This document shows positions 13,071 to 27,000 of a DNA stretch of 64,000 bases, in pieces. The number at the start of each line of letters is the position of its first letter. The first letter of the stretch is position 1. The position numbers and the translations under genes are program-made. The notes under the pieces were generated by a model, which was not told where the DNA came from, searched no databases, and was given only the letters and a program-made list of their open reading frames with translations. Origin of the DNA: Poecilobothrus nobilitatus (Eukaryota > Arthropoda > Insecta > Diptera > Dolichopodidae); contig OX352774.1 in the NCBI GenBank assembly GCA_947095535.1, forward strand, positions 259,939,843 to 260,003,842, in the 5' to 3' direction.

Positions 13071-13128
13071 AATATTCTTCTTTTGCTACCTATCCAATAC
13101 TGATGATAGGTAGCAAAAGATGAATATT
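13071..13128. repeat. Second hairpin with inverted loop
   Basis: Arms 13,071-13,094 and 13,105-13,128 match 23 of 24 bases around the spacer caatactgat, which is exactly the reverse complement of the loop in the palindrome at 12,939-13,034. The arm sequence is the inner part of the first palindrome's arm. The two hairpins are therefore copies in opposite orientation. Confidence 0.9.
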
Positions 13129-13144
13129 GAGTCAGTTAATACGT

Positions 13145-13735
13145 TGAAACGTTGGCGATCATATGATGTTTTCTATTATATTTTTGAAGCTACTTCTGTC
13201 TGCCAATAAATGCATTAAATCTAATATATTTTTTACACCAATCCAATTTCTTATGTTTTGTAGCCATGCCAATTGTTTACTACTGATACTTCTTCTTCCT
13301 TCAATTTTTCCCTGAACAATTAACTGGAGTAATTTTTATTTTTGACCCCTCATAGTATGACGGAAATAGAATGTTTTATGGCGCTTAATATTTGTCTGTA
13401 ATTCTTTGCTAGCTTTAATTCTTTATCAGTTTCAAGTCCATGAAATTTTTAACATTCTTCGATAAATTCACATTACAAAACCCACAAGCTTATTCATATT
13501 ACTGATTTTTAAGGTTCATGCTTCTGTTCTGTACAATAAAATAGTCCATACATGAAATTTCATAAATCGTAAGCGGACTTTAAAATTGAGCTCCTGAACA
13601 TAAATTATCTTTCTATATTTATAAAAACTACTTCTGGCTACTTCAATACGATATCTGATTTCTCTTTCGCAACTCCAGTTTTCATGTACCTTAAAGTATA
13701 ACACTAATAACGTGAACAAGTCTTATTTATTTATA
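13145..13735 (-). pseudogene. Degenerate RTE-like reverse transcriptase C-terminus
   Basis: On the minus strand the frame at 13,516-13,719 reads NWSCEREIRYRIEVARSSF followed by a KVRLRFMKF segment and TILLYRTEAWTL. These are the hallmark motifs after the RT thumb in RTE/endonuclease-RT elements (EIR.RI..AR..F; LLYG.E.WTL). Further on, around 13,330-13,150, a QLIVQGKIEGRRS segment and a WLQNIRNWIG word match the usual GKR..GRRR.SWL.NLR.W tail, ending at a TGA near 13,150. Frame breaks lie between these pieces. The same family is present at 10,635-10,945 on the opposite strand. Confidence 0.8.
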
Positions 13736-13739
13736 CAAA

Positions 13740-16700
13740 ATTAACTTTAAGAAAACTAATATAGAAATTTCCCAATATTTTTGAAATTTTTTTTCCTTTT
13801 TTTTTTCCTTCACTTTTTTGTTTTAGAAATAAAACAAAAATAAAACACTACAAGAATTGTCGTCATTTATTGTTTTTAAAAGTTGGAAGTTTTCATTGGA
13901 ACTTAAAGTTAATTTTTCAAAGTATGTAGAAAATTATTTTTATTAAAATAAAAACATAACAATAAAAAAAAAAATTTTATTTTTGTTGTGATAAAAACTT
14001 TATAAGTTAAAAAAAAAAAAAAAAAATTATTTACAAAAAAAAAGGACTTTTCATTTTCTTTGTTGAATTTTTTCGACTCTTCACTCGGAAAGTTTTTGTA
14101 GTTCGAATCATGTTTTTACAATTATTTTTAATTATTTTTCTTCTTTTATTAATTAATTCTCCAATTTATTCTATTATTATCTCACACCAGTTTTGTTTTA
14201 AAGTTAAAATGTCCCCACATTAATATTAGGCAGCTAAATATAGAAAATTTTGCCATGATCTATTTATTATTGTTTAATTTCCTACTTAAAAAAAAAATCT
14301 ATTATTTCAATAAAATAATATACAGTATATGTATGTAGTTTCAGTAAAATGGGTTTTACTACACCATATTAATAATATATAAACTTTAACAAACTAAATT
14401 ACAATATTTTTTATTTTTCTTTATGGCTAACTTTTTCTATATCGACATTGTTATATGCTACAACAGGAGTGAGTTTCGTTTTATACTATCTGATGTTTAA
14501 GTAACACTATGACACATAAAAGTCGTTTTGAAATTACCGGAGTAGAGTAAAATAAACTCTGTGATGTTACAAATGTTTCATGTCATGTGATGTTACAAAT
14601 GTTTCAAAATAAGAGAATCAAGTTAACAGAGTTAATTATTTTAATCATAATCATTAGAAGAATTATGGAGTGTTACAAATGTCAAAATCTTATAAAGTGT
14701 CATTGTTATTTTTATACTTCAGATTTTAATATTATAAAAAACCAAAGCATTGAAACAATTTCTCAAAATTAATTTATTTTTTTGAAAACTTCATTATTTG
14801 TTTGAAATAAATAAATGTTATCCATTTAATTTTGGCAGTTCATATTTAAGTAACTCTAGATGCTAGTCATTTCGAAATAGCAGAGAAAAATTAACTGTGC
14901 ATAAGAGTGTGGTAGTTAATCGTATAAAAACATAAATTCTACTCAGAGTAAAAAACGAAACGTACTCCAAACTTACTTCTTTTAAATATTTAAATGAAGG
15001 TACCTTATCACTTTACCAAAATTTTTTTTTGTATTCTTTAATTTTTATTAAAATTGATTGGATAAAAAAAAGTTACAGCAAATAATTAAAAAAAAAAAAA
15101 GTACAAATTACTATAGTAAGTATAATTATTATCCCAAATTACGGATAATTTAATTTTTAGTTTTCTTTATCCATTATATATAATTACAAAATTGATTTTA
15201 AACAATATTCTCAAACCATATTTTTAATAATAAAATAGTTTTAATTAAAATTTTATAAAAGAACAATTTTTTTTTTTTTCTTTGTCTAGACATTAATTAT
15301 TTTAGACAATAACAAAACTCCTATAATAATAGTAATATTCATCTAATAAAATCAAAGTTTCTCCTTATCTTCTTTTTTTAATAACAAAATATGTACACAT
15401 ACATATGTATATATGTACATACAAAATGATAAAATATTAGTACACAAAAATTTTATGTACAGTTGCGAGTAAAATATAAGGTTACATAAAAATATAAAAC
15501 TCGAAAATTTCAAAAAGTAATAAAAAGTTTCTGTAAATTATTTTTTGTTTTTAACAATATTTTGTACTTTCTGAGGGGACAAAAAACAAAAAGACAGAAA
15601 ATGTTTAACTATTTGTTATGCCGAAATGGGACACTAAAAAAGGTTTATATTTAGTGCTTCAAATCAAGGTTTAAAAATGGTTAGAATCAGGATTTCAAAA
15701 CTATCTTATATACACACAAAGAAAATAATTTTCAATATAATTTGGTTCCGCTGCAGTTCAAACTTAAAACAACGATTTCATCAGTTCAGATCTTAAAAAA
15801 AATTTAAATTTTGAAAAGTATACTTAAAACGTAAAATGTAAAAACTGAACAAAAATATTGTTTCGAAAGCTGAAATGTTAATCTGTATGAGGTTGAATCA
15901 AATTTATTAATTAGTTGTGTATAATATTTGAAATAAGTATAAGCATATAAAATAAAATATTCCCACTGTCTCAAGAACCGAGAGAAATAGACCGTACAGA
16001 TCTCGTCCCTCTAAAAGACAATATTTTCTTCGTTTTCATTCCTCAAATATACACCCTATAAATATTTAAAACCGAAATAAAATCACCCTATAGATATATG
16101 TAGTTTTTTGATGACATATTAAATACAGAATTTAATCTAGTCTCTTTTGATATAATTTTAAAACACATATTTACATACACATATTTACATATTAAATCAT
16201 TTAACTATAGGTACATAATATTATCTAAAAAAAAAAAGTTATAAAAATTTAAAAATATCCTATAAGTAACAGTTTAGTATGAATATCTTTCCATTCATCA
16301 ACTATTTTTTCTATTATTTAATAATTTTATTATTTTAAATACGATTAGCTTTTAATATTATGTACCTACTTAAATATTTAAAAAAATGTTTACTCAATTT
16401 TATTTCTGATTATTTTTTTATAATAGCTTTTATATAAAAAACAAAAAAAAAAAACAAAAAAAACATATTCCTTACATAAAATTCAATTAAATGAAAATTT
16501 CAATCTGTAATTGTTTAAATAATAAAAGCATTTCAATAAAAACAAAAATTTTTTTTTATTGGCCATGAACACAACAAAATATCAAAATAAAATTTATTAC
16601 TTTCACTTTTGACCCATATTATATGCATGTTATATACATATATATATATATATATATGTACATATGTACATATTATATTATTATAGATTTATATATTACT

Positions 16701-17300
16701 TATTGTATAATATTGATAAGTATACATATAGTAGTTTAAGCATTAAATTCTATATTTATGTTATATTTATAGAAAATCTTATTCTTTTATAATAACAGAA
16801 TATTGTTTGTATATTTGTTTTAACAAAATTAGTACATTTGTATACATATTTTTTTTTTTTCTTTGTTTTTATTAAATTTTATATTGAAATTTACATTACA
16901 TTTTTTTTTCTAACATCTATCCATATACATTTTAATATAATATGTATGTTATATTTATGTACATGTATAATATGTATATATATAGATAGTAGATACGAAT
17001 ATATGTATACATTATACAAATCTGGACGAGTATCAAAATGTAAAAACTGATATTTTCAATAAAATAATGTTAATTTAAAATTGTACTTATATCCTTTCAG
17101 TTATAAGAACAAAATTTTGAACAACAGTAAAAAAAAATATATAGAAAAAGAATCACTATGCATAATAAGGTATAATATATTGCGTCCTTATCATCATAGT
17201 AATATCAACAATTAGTATTAGTAAGTTACTTGCAAACAAATAACACATAGGTAACTATTAGATTGTCAACAAATATTTTTTTACTATCTGTAATGTATTA
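13740..17300. other. AT-rich non-coding stretch
   Basis: Long A/T runs (13,790-14,050; 16,430-16,560) and TATGTACATA microsatellite near 15,400-15,420 and 16,630-16,680. The frames at 14,587-14,772 and 16,838-17,050 are low-complexity. I see no gene. Confidence 0.55.
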
Positions 17301-17301
17301 T

Positions 17302-17602
17302 GGTTGGTTTTCATGAGAAAAAAATATCCACAAAAATGCATAAGCAGAATATACAAAAATGATATGACGTGTGTAAAAGAGAAAATTCTATTAAAATATC
17401 GTTCAACAATATTCTGAATATCGTCCATAAATTAGCTGAATATCCATCTAAAAATTCTTTAGAGAAGTATTTTATCTGATTTTATCAACGATATTTCTTA
17501 GTATTAATTTTTCTCTCCCTCTTTCCCATTGGTAATACACTATATTTTTTTCTCTTTCTAAAATTGCGATAATATCCACGAAATTTCTCATGAAAATCAG
17601 CC
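17302..17602. mobile_element. Putative MITE of about 300 bp
   Basis: Terminal words ggttggttttcatgagaaa (17,302-17,320) and tttctcatgaaaatcagcc (17,584-17,602) form a 19-bp inverted repeat with two mismatches. A TTA trinucleotide flanks each side, which would fit the 3-bp duplication of PIF/Harbinger elements. There is no coding capacity inside. The superfamily assignment is inference from the flanking TTA only. Confidence 0.5.
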
Positions 17603-20600
17603 TTTACGCATTAGAGGTTTCATTATAATCAAGTCTTCATGCAAATCAAATGTTAAAACAGAAATAAAATCAAAACTTAAGATAGCCTGCCTTACATTGC
17701 TTATAAGTAAACTTTTTTTTTTTTTATTTTAAATAAATATGTTATGTTAATGCCTTTTTCTGCTTCATATAGAATTTTTCATTTCCAGATTTGACATTTC
17801 CAGCAATTTTCACAAAAATCACAAAAAAAAAAATAAGGAAAGAATTCTTTTTAAAAACAAAGATTCTGTCCAGTATGGCGTAAGAAAACACAACAAAAAC
17901 AAAATTAATTTACACGGACTGAAGTACAGTTCTTTTTAAGAAAAATGTACCTGTTATATACATATGTATTTTGGTAATGTTTTTTTTTTGTTTTAAAGAT
18001 CCCGTTCTTAAAATTTTATATAGCTTAAGAAAATTGAACAAAATAACGAATTAATACGAAGGCAACTACAATGTTTATTATATATGTATAAGCATATATG
18101 TATGTATATGAAATCAATCCAAATAAAAATGTCAAAAGTATGGGTAATAAAATTTTTCATCCTTTGTTTTTAACGGTACAAATCAAACTATTTTGATATT
18201 ATGTATTTCTTTTTACAAAAAGTTTTTATATATTGTCTTTATATATATGTATGTAATTAATTATTGTACAATTTTTGAGGAATCCCCTAATTTGAATCGA
18301 ACAAAATAACATAAAATAATTTTTTGAAAACGATTTTCAAACAAAATGTAAATATTTTTTTTAGGAAGTTTTAAGAAAAATTTCATCAGATTCAATTAAT
18401 ATCAAAATAAAATTTGAATATGTATTTATATTCATAAATATGAAGCGATTTACATTATAAACTTTTAAATAATTTTATAATACTAAATAAAAATTTTTAC
18501 CAAAATATTTGTTTATTTTTATACATACATACTTAAAAAATATTAAAGATTGAAATACAAAACTTTTACAATTTTACAAAATAATAAGATACGATAATTG
18601 TATATATGTACATATACATATATATATATAAATATTACAAAATATTACAAAATAAAACAAAAAGATTCATTTACAAAAGATGGAAAAAATATAGTTACAA
18701 ATAACAAATACAATAAACAACAACAAAAAATCATAATTAAAAAAAAAATAAAAGAAAAAAAAATTATTAACAATTATACTTACATGACAGATTTATTACA
18801 ATCCAAAATATCCAAAATATCCGAGTAATTGTTTTTGTGGTTATCAAATCCATAATGGACAATTTATTCTTATTTTGCCACCGTATCTATAAATCATAAA
18901 TGGCAGAAAATTTTTTGATATTTTCTTGCTTTTCTTTTAATGTTTTTTTTATTTATTTTTTGTTTTTTATTTTCACTTTTTTTTTTTATTTTTTGTTTTT
19001 GTTTTTCTTTTGTTTTATTTGCAAAAATACAAATATCAATACACTAAATCCTGAATCAAAGTAAAAAATAATAAATACTAAAATAAAACCGAAAAAAAAA
19101 AAATAAAAAAAATAAAAAACCAAAAATACACAAAATGTCAAAAAGTACTAAATTTGAACTTTCCACCCAATAATTCAATTCTTAATGACCATACAATATG
19201 TATTGTATATTTATTTTACATATGAAAATATTTTTTTTTTTATATAAATATAATATTATATGTTTTTGTTTTTTTTTTTTTTTTTATTTATTATAGTTTA
19301 TATTATGTACATACCAACACTTTTTGAATAATTAAAATTTCTGGTACGTACATAATATATAAAAAAGAGTACAAAAAAAAAAAAAATCTAAATCTAATAT
19401 AGAAACAGTAGTATTCATAAAATTAGAGACAGTAACTAAAAAATATATGTATGTATGTATGTATGTATATGTTTATTAAAAATTTTAAATTTTTTTTAAT
19501 TGTTTATTTAATTTGTTTTTGTTTTTTTTTTTACGAGGGACGGTGAAAAACATCGAAATTGACTCAAAGAAACTGCTTCGGGGTTTCTCTGCGTAGTATT
19601 TTCGATTTCTAGAAAGCATCATTCATTTAACAAAGTTTTTCTTTAGAATTTATCAAATAAAAAAAATATGATTAAATAAACTATAGTTTACTGTATTATG
19701 TCATTTTTTAGAATTTCGATCATTTTAAATGATCCATTTCGAAACTTAACTATAACTTTAATAAGATACATCTAAAATTTTCCCTTTGTAATTAGAAAAT
19801 AATTACTTACAGATTAGAACAAAAAATATTAGAAAAAAGAAAGTTTAAATCTTTACTTTTTGTTTTTGTTTTGATTTTTCTTATTTTAATTTGAACCAAA
19901 AACAAAATCTTGAAAATCATGAAAAATCTTCTAGATCTTGCAATATATATGTATATATATATGTACATCATTAATCTAAATTTTTCTACATATATTTTAT
20001 TTTTTTAAGTATGTATAAGTATATTTTTTTAAGAATAAGGAAATTTAAGTATATTTTTTAAAAGGATCAGATAACGGTTGTAAAAGAAAAATTTTTAAAA
20101 ACTAAAAAATATAAAAAACTTTACATACATACAGTTCTTAATTATTAAAAAACAATTATTTAAAATTTAATATTTTAGAATTATTTTTTTTTGCGTTCAA
20201 AAGTCATTTTGATTTACATAACATTTACATGCAAGAAATTCATATTTTTATTACTAAGTATTTTAAAATAAGATAGAAAAAAAAGTTCAATAGTAAATAC
20301 AATTTTCTATTAATTGACTCGTTATGCTTTTATATCACTCCTTATCATTTTATATAATAAATGTCAAATTAACTTTTGACATTATAACAATTTACAGTTT
20401 AAAAGCAATTAATAAAATCGATATCGATATATTCTACCACAATTGGCCCTGTTTACACTTGTTAGCATTTCTGTATGCAATTATGTATTCATTCTTCTAT
20501 TTAAATTGTGTTGCAAAACTCTCGCGTTTACATTAAGTTGTATTTTGTAGTTGCAACTTTATATGTGTGCGTTAATATTATAACTTATTTTTTGACCTGA

Positions 20601-21728
20601 TAAAATTTTTTATTTTTGCTTTACATACATTGGTGACTTGCAACAGCTAAAGCAACTAAATTTTCGTTAAGAAAAATGAATAAAGGTTTTCGGAATTTTA
20701 CCCATTTTCGACGTTTTTAAATTTTTTTTATGGAAGAAGTGAGGAAGTGGGAAAGAAAAAGAAAATACAATTTCAACTGAATAATGCAACCAGTGTAAAC
20801 AGGCGGTATCATCATTAAAAATTTAATTGATACGCAATTCACAAAACGTTTTCTAATTTAATTGTGCATTCAATTAATTTTGAAATTGAAAGCAATAAAA
20901 TTTTAAAGAAAATAAAAAAAAAAATTAACTTTTAAAAATAACCTGTCACCATTAATTCAGTTTTTCGTATTATATTGAACAGCGGTACAAAATATTTTAA
21001 AATAATATTGGTGTCCTTAATAATTAATTTAAGTGATAGGACAGGACAACAAAATATATGTATGTACATATGCAACTATCTATAGGTATAAAACAAATGA
21101 TCACTTTCTAGTTTTTAATTTTTTATTAAAATCATTATTACAAAAAAAAAGTTGTTAAAAGAGCCTTTCTTAATTTAAGATATCCTTAAAGTATCGTGCC
21201 TAACCATATTAAGCAAATTTTATATATTAATTCTACTTAATTTCGTGATGCTTGAAAGATTCAACTTGAATGTAGGTATATTTTAATTATTATCTTCATT
21301 CAATTGTGTTGTAATGTTCATTTATTTTAATTATTGTCTTTACTCAATTGTATTTTAGTGTTGTTCATTTATTAATGTAATATTAATAATTTAAAACGGA
21401 TTCTTTATTGTTATAGTAATAAAATATTTAAAATTTAATTTTTTTTTTTTATCTATTCTATATGTACTTTATTATGTACATATATTAATATTTTTAATTT
21501 CTATTGTTTTTTTTTTCTTTTTTGTTTTGAAAAAAAATTAAATTTAATGTTCTATTTTATTAATGAATTATTTAAAAATTAAAAAATAAATTAGAATATA
21601 AAGTATGCAATATATTCATCTTTATTGTAACAATAATTTGTCTGTTGTTGTTATATTTATATGAGTTTCATGAACATATAAATTAATACCTAATTAAATA
21701 AATATATATATATATATATTTGTTTTTA
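17603..21728. other. AT-rich non-coding stretch with microsatellites
   Basis: Many poly-T and poly-A runs (18,950-19,110; 19,260-19,280) and ta/tatg microsatellites (18,070-18,110; 19,440-19,470; 19,945-19,965). The open frames at 18,598-18,828 and 20,324-20,536 have no family resemblance and come from low-complexity sequence. No RNA gene or transposon core is recognised. Confidence 0.55.
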
Positions 21729-21729
21729 A

Positions 21730-21881
21730 TGCATTTCTCTGCCACATAAATGTGAACAGGGAAATACACAGCCTTTCCTATTCAGGCGTGGTTGTAAATG
21801 TCGTAAGGGGGAATAAATGTTACGTGTGTGGGATTCGAACCCGCACACTCCCTCGGTGTTTTACTCACTCACTAGGCCTCC
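21730..21881 (-). repeat. tRNA-derived SINE
   Basis: On the minus strand the head contains a ggcctagtgagtgagta A-box-like word and a perfect B box (gggttcgaatccc). A SINE body follows (attcccccttacgac, then cacgcctgaataggaaagg, then cacatttatgtggc) and the element ends in gcatt plus A-rich sequence. The body is nearly identical to the copy at 23,825-24,018, showing a shared family. Transcription would be by RNA polymerase III from the internal promoter if it were active. Confidence 0.85.
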
Positions 21882-23812
21882 ATTAAATATTATTAATTTT
21901 AAAATTTCTCGAAAAATACAAAATACTTTAAAAAAAAAAATACTTTTAAATTTTAGTAATTTCTATCACAAAATTTAGACTACATACAGCAGCTGGTAAT
22001 AACAATGACTGATTAGATACTCAATGAGTATGCTCCCTAATAACTTCAATTCAACATATTATTATGTACTTTACTTCAGTTCTTTAAAACAGGGGCAATT
22101 AAAATTTAATTTTTAATTTAAAAAATTTATTTAAATTGAAAATAGTTCTATCTAGCAACATTTTAGCCATTTAACAATAATATTTTTTGATTAGGTATAT
22201 TATAATGTACTAAAAAAATATATAAATACATATGTACATATATAATAGGTATATTAATACGTAAAGATCAAATCAACCAATTGCGATATCTATATTATAA
22301 ACTTTTACTTTAATCCTTTTATTGTTCTTCCTTTTAATTTAAAACTGTTAATATTTAAATTTTTTAGAAATAAAATTTGTGGTAATGTCAAAATTTTTAG
22401 GTTTTATAATTTAAATTTAAATTAAAAAAATAAAAATCAATTCGTTTATAATATTTGGTTTTTAAATTGTAAATGAGTACTTTATGCTCTTTTGTGTTTA
22501 TTGATTTGAAACTTGAGAATCTAAAAAATGCGAAATTATTAAATTTTAACATGTCATTAAACTTTTGGTTTATTTTCACTTGTTTTTTTAACATCTGTTT
22601 CATGAATTTTCAATCTTTATCTACTCTTTATGCATATCTACCTACCTATCGAATCAATCTTTTATATAATAGATGTCACTGTCACCGACATCAATAAGGA
22701 ATTGAAATAAAAATGTTATATTAATAAAATATTAACTACAAATTTAATAAATATTAAAAGTCTTAATTTAAAATGATGAACAGCAAAATGATTTAAGTAA
22801 CATACACGTGTACATACAATATTGGAACTGCAATAATTGCAATAAGTAAAAATTTATAAGCGTTTTGTCACTTGCCAGTGGTATGGTAATGCGCAATGCA
22901 CATTATAATTTTCTGTTCTACAAACTTTTTAAAATTTCTATTTCTCTTCTCATTCAAATTCAAAAATATTAAACGCATGAAAAGTTCTCTCTTAATTTTA
23001 TAATGTCTCTTAATTTGAAAAAATCTCAAACTCAACTCAACTTTATTGATCATTTCGTATTCAAAATTATTAAATAACTTTTTGATCGTATTTTAATACA
23101 TAAAATTATTTGACTTGTCAGCAAATTTTTTTTTTAATTAGTTTAATTAATTTTTATTAATTTAAAAATTAGTTAAAATTTATCAAAATAGATAAATTTT
23201 ATTTAAATTTAAATTATTTTGTGTATTATTTTGCGGTCTTTTCTTTTTTGTCATCATTGCCATTTTTATTTTTTGTTAAAATACATGATTAACACTATGG
23301 TTATTTATTTATTTTTTTTTTCGTTTTTCTTTTTACTTTTTTTTTTTTTTATTTATGTCACTTTGTAAAAAAATGTCGAATAATATTTAAATTTTATTTA
23401 AATTCTTTAAATATCTGTTATTTATTATTTGCTCTTTTGTAAATTTTTTATTAAAATTCATGTAGAGATTAAAAAGTAAATTTTTGCAATTAAAAAATTG
23501 TTTTTTTTCTACGTTTATCAACTTTTTAAGAATATATTATATATGTATATGTATGTATGTAATACACATAAGTATTATATTATACATAGATACGTTCCTT
23601 AATTATATTTTATTAAAAACTTTTTGTACAGAGTGTTTTACTTAAAGTGAGATTTAGAAAAAGAAAAAAATGCCATGTTGCAGAAACATAAATTTGAAAT
23701 TTGCTAAATTTTTTCACACATTCAATTACACCAATGTGTTGATTTTGACTTTGTTTTCAGTACGAAAATCTCATATAATTATTTGTTGTGCCTTGTTAGG
23801 ATACATACATAC
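21882..23812. other. AT-rich non-coding stretch
   Basis: No gene recognised. The overlapping opposite-strand frames near 22,397-22,697 and the one at 22,868-23,053 lack any family resemblance and have the composition of the surrounding DNA. Poly-T tracts lie near 23,310-23,350. Confidence 0.5.
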
Positions 23813-23824
23813 ATACAATCATTA

Positions 23825-24018
23825 TTTTTTATTTTTTTTATGCATTTCTCAGCCACATAAATGTGGACAGGAAATTACACAGCCTTTCCTATTCAGGCGT
23901 GGTTGTAAATGTCGTAAGGGGGAATAACTCTTACGACGTGTGTGGGATTTTAACCCACACTACCTCTGTGTTGACAGCGTGCTATACGCTCTTACACACT
24001 AGACCACCGAGGCCCCTA
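23825..24018 (-). repeat. tRNA-derived SINE with target-site duplication
   Basis: This is the best-preserved copy. The minus strand starts ggcctcggtggtctag (A-box region) and has a B-box-like gggttaaaatccc. It continues into the same body as the 21.8-kb copy and ends in an A-rich tail. The word tacaatcat at 23,814-23,822 is repeated at 24,019-24,027 just outside the element, a 9-bp target-site duplication expected from LINE-mediated retroposition. An open frame (23,670-23,927) that runs into it is a by-product. Confidence 0.88.
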
Positions 24019-24029
24019 TACAATCATAA

Positions 24030-27000
24030 TTTTAAATAAATATAAATAGTATAATTAAGTGGGTATAATAAAAGTATTTGACAGTTAATAAGTCATATAA
24101 ATGACTCACGATGAGTATTAAAACTAAGATTTTATTAATTAAATTTAATAAGAAATTTTTAAATATTCTGAATTGTGATAGAAATCCGATATTAAGTCAA
24201 GATAAATATTAAATAATTTTTTTTTAAATACTTATTTAATACACAATTATAACTATGTAACTACGATTTATCAAGTGGTATTTTAACTTGGTACATCAAT
24301 AGCCCAAATTTAAATGAAAATAAAAACTTTAACTAAAGTTAAAATTTTTGTGCTACAAATTTAGCATTCGGTCTTTTATCAATTAAACAATATCAATTAC
24401 CAATATTGTAAAGCCCATGGCTTACTAAAATATTATAAAATTATGCATATAATGTCTTGGCCCGTAACCAATCATATATGTCGAATTTTGAATATATATT
24501 CTATTTTGCTCTCATAAGACTTTTTATCCTCGATATAAGAAAATTGTTGTTTTTTTATAAATCCTTTACAATCAATGTGTTTTTTTTCAATACACATTTG
24601 AGCCGTGAAGAAAAAAAATGGAATTAATTAATTAATTGGTTTGTGTCTGTTATTGAATAATTAAAGATTGGTTTGAGTCTCCAATCGATTTCATCATTAT
24701 TTTTATAAATAATTAATTAATAGAAAAATGCTGTACTGACTGAAGACAATTATATTACCTATAAGTTATATAATATTCAAAAACAATTCCAATAGGCTGA
24801 AGTTTAAAAAATTTTAGTTTAGGAAACAAGTATTGGAAATGTTTGACAAATATATTTTGTCAAAGTATTGGAAAAAAACAACAACAATTTCATGGATAGG
24901 AAATATGTCAAGCTAAAAAGTCACAAAACGTGAAGGCCCATATAATTTCCATTATTAGAGTAGTTTAAAAATGAAATTATTTCGTTAAACTTAGTACCAA
25001 TAAAAAAACACGGCACTCTGTTTTAAAAATTTACTATATGTATTTCATATTATTGTATATAGTTACATTTTAATATTGTCAAAAATGTTATTTTATTTTT
25101 TTCTTTGTATAAATTTTTTTTTGCGTAATATTAAATATATTTTTTTTTTGTATCATTTATTAAATATTATACTCGTTTAATTAAAAATTAATAGAAATAA
25201 TTTTTCCTTAATAAACACAATAAATAAAAAACGTTTTTAAAATGAGATATGGAAAATGATCAGATTTTTTTTTTTTTTGTTCAATTTTTAGGTTAATATG
25301 AAGAGTTTATATTATAACTTGTATATTTTTTCTGTTGTGTTTTCTTAAGGACCTTAATTTATTTGAAAAGATATAAAGTCTTTAATTAGTCCGTTGAATA
25401 ATTGCCTGTAGTTATCCTTCAAAACTATGAAACTAAATTATTTACTTTTAAGTGTTCAACTATATTACAAATTTGGTAATAGATTTTGTTTTTGGTTCTA
25501 GAATTTAGTTTTTACATTAGTTTTAAATTTAAACAAGGGAAGCCTCATTTGTCCATTCCAGCCTAATATTAATTCCTAAGTTAGTTCAACTGACGATAAA
25601 TTCCTTTACGATACAAACATCGCAAATTTGAAAATTTACTATTAAATTGAAAAGGATTTAAAGGAGATTGGCAAACTTCTATAAAGCTTAAGGAAGGTTT
25701 TATCCCTTAACAGAATTTTCTCTTGACGAAAAATACAATACTAGAAAGGCAGGTTTTTTTCAGAAGGTTAAAGTTTCAAGTATTTACAGTGAAATCATTA
25801 GGTCTTGCTTCACTTTTCTATAGTGTATGTCGATGCAAAACTATAGAAAATGAGATGTTCCCACATCCCTAGATGAAGATGTTACCATCTCCCTATGCAA
25901 AACAAAATTTATTTTAATTAACCCCATTTATATATTTAAATTTCATTGACTTCAATTATTTTCAAATTATTCTGAAGGCTGTTTAAAAATAAATGTTCAT
26001 TATTAAAAGATGAAGAGAATTATTATTAAATGAAATTAAATTAAATTTTGATTACAGAAAATTTTATCTTAAATCTTAAAAATATAATTTTTCTGTAAAA
26101 TATCATTTCTTACTATTTTTTCTGTTTTAGAATGTAACTTTCATCTGTGATTTTGAAACATGTTTATTACATACATACTTAATTTTGCAACATAAGTAGG
26201 TATACCATTTAAAACCAAGACCGAAATAAAAATTAAAATTTTGGAACCTAAAGGATAAGATTAATATAAGAAAAATGCGGAGTATACCAAAAGATAATGA
26301 TATGTAAAGAGATTTTATACAGAACGTCAAAATTTACAATATATTGTTTATCTTAACAATGATTTTAGATATCTAATGATTTTGAGAACTTTAATCATAA
26401 AAAAATATTTCACTCAATTTTATAGCTCTTCCTGATACTTTGCCTATCGTTCTATTCTAGAAACAAACAATAATATTTTAAAACAACCAAACTAAAGAAA
26501 GATACTTATACAATTTTTAGAATAGCCTTTATTTAAAAACTCTTCAATATACTCAGAGGATTAAGTAAGGATTTGATTTACTATAACTATTTGCGACATC
26601 TATAGTTAATTAGAAATACTAATATTAAATGGCATACAAAAAATATTTTTAATTTTTTTCAACGGCAGCTATAATTTAGAGCTAAAATTTATAAGGGTGT
26701 GTTTTTGGTGTCATGAAAAAAGGATATACATTTTAAGACTTATATAAAAATTAAAATTTTTTATAATCCTTTGAATCTTTTAAGTAAAAATTAAAATTTT
26801 AGCAATGAATTATTTAAAAGTACACACATACATATACATACATATATTTGATTTTGGCTGCATAAAAAAAGAGAAATAAAATTTTTGCTACTTTAACAAC
26901 GGTAAAATTTAGTTTTAAATTTTTACCACAATATATTTCTTTTATAAATATTTAAATTTAAATAATTTATTAAAATAAAATATACATAAAAATATACTAT

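Noticed and set aside
21825..21860. Perfect tRNA B box, considered as a tRNA gene
   Set aside because: The acceptor stem and anticodon arm do not pair, and the body continues as a repeated SINE sequence.
23670..23927. 85-codon plus-strand frame ending in CRKGE
   Set aside because: Its second half is antisense to a SINE, and the first half shows no family resemblance.
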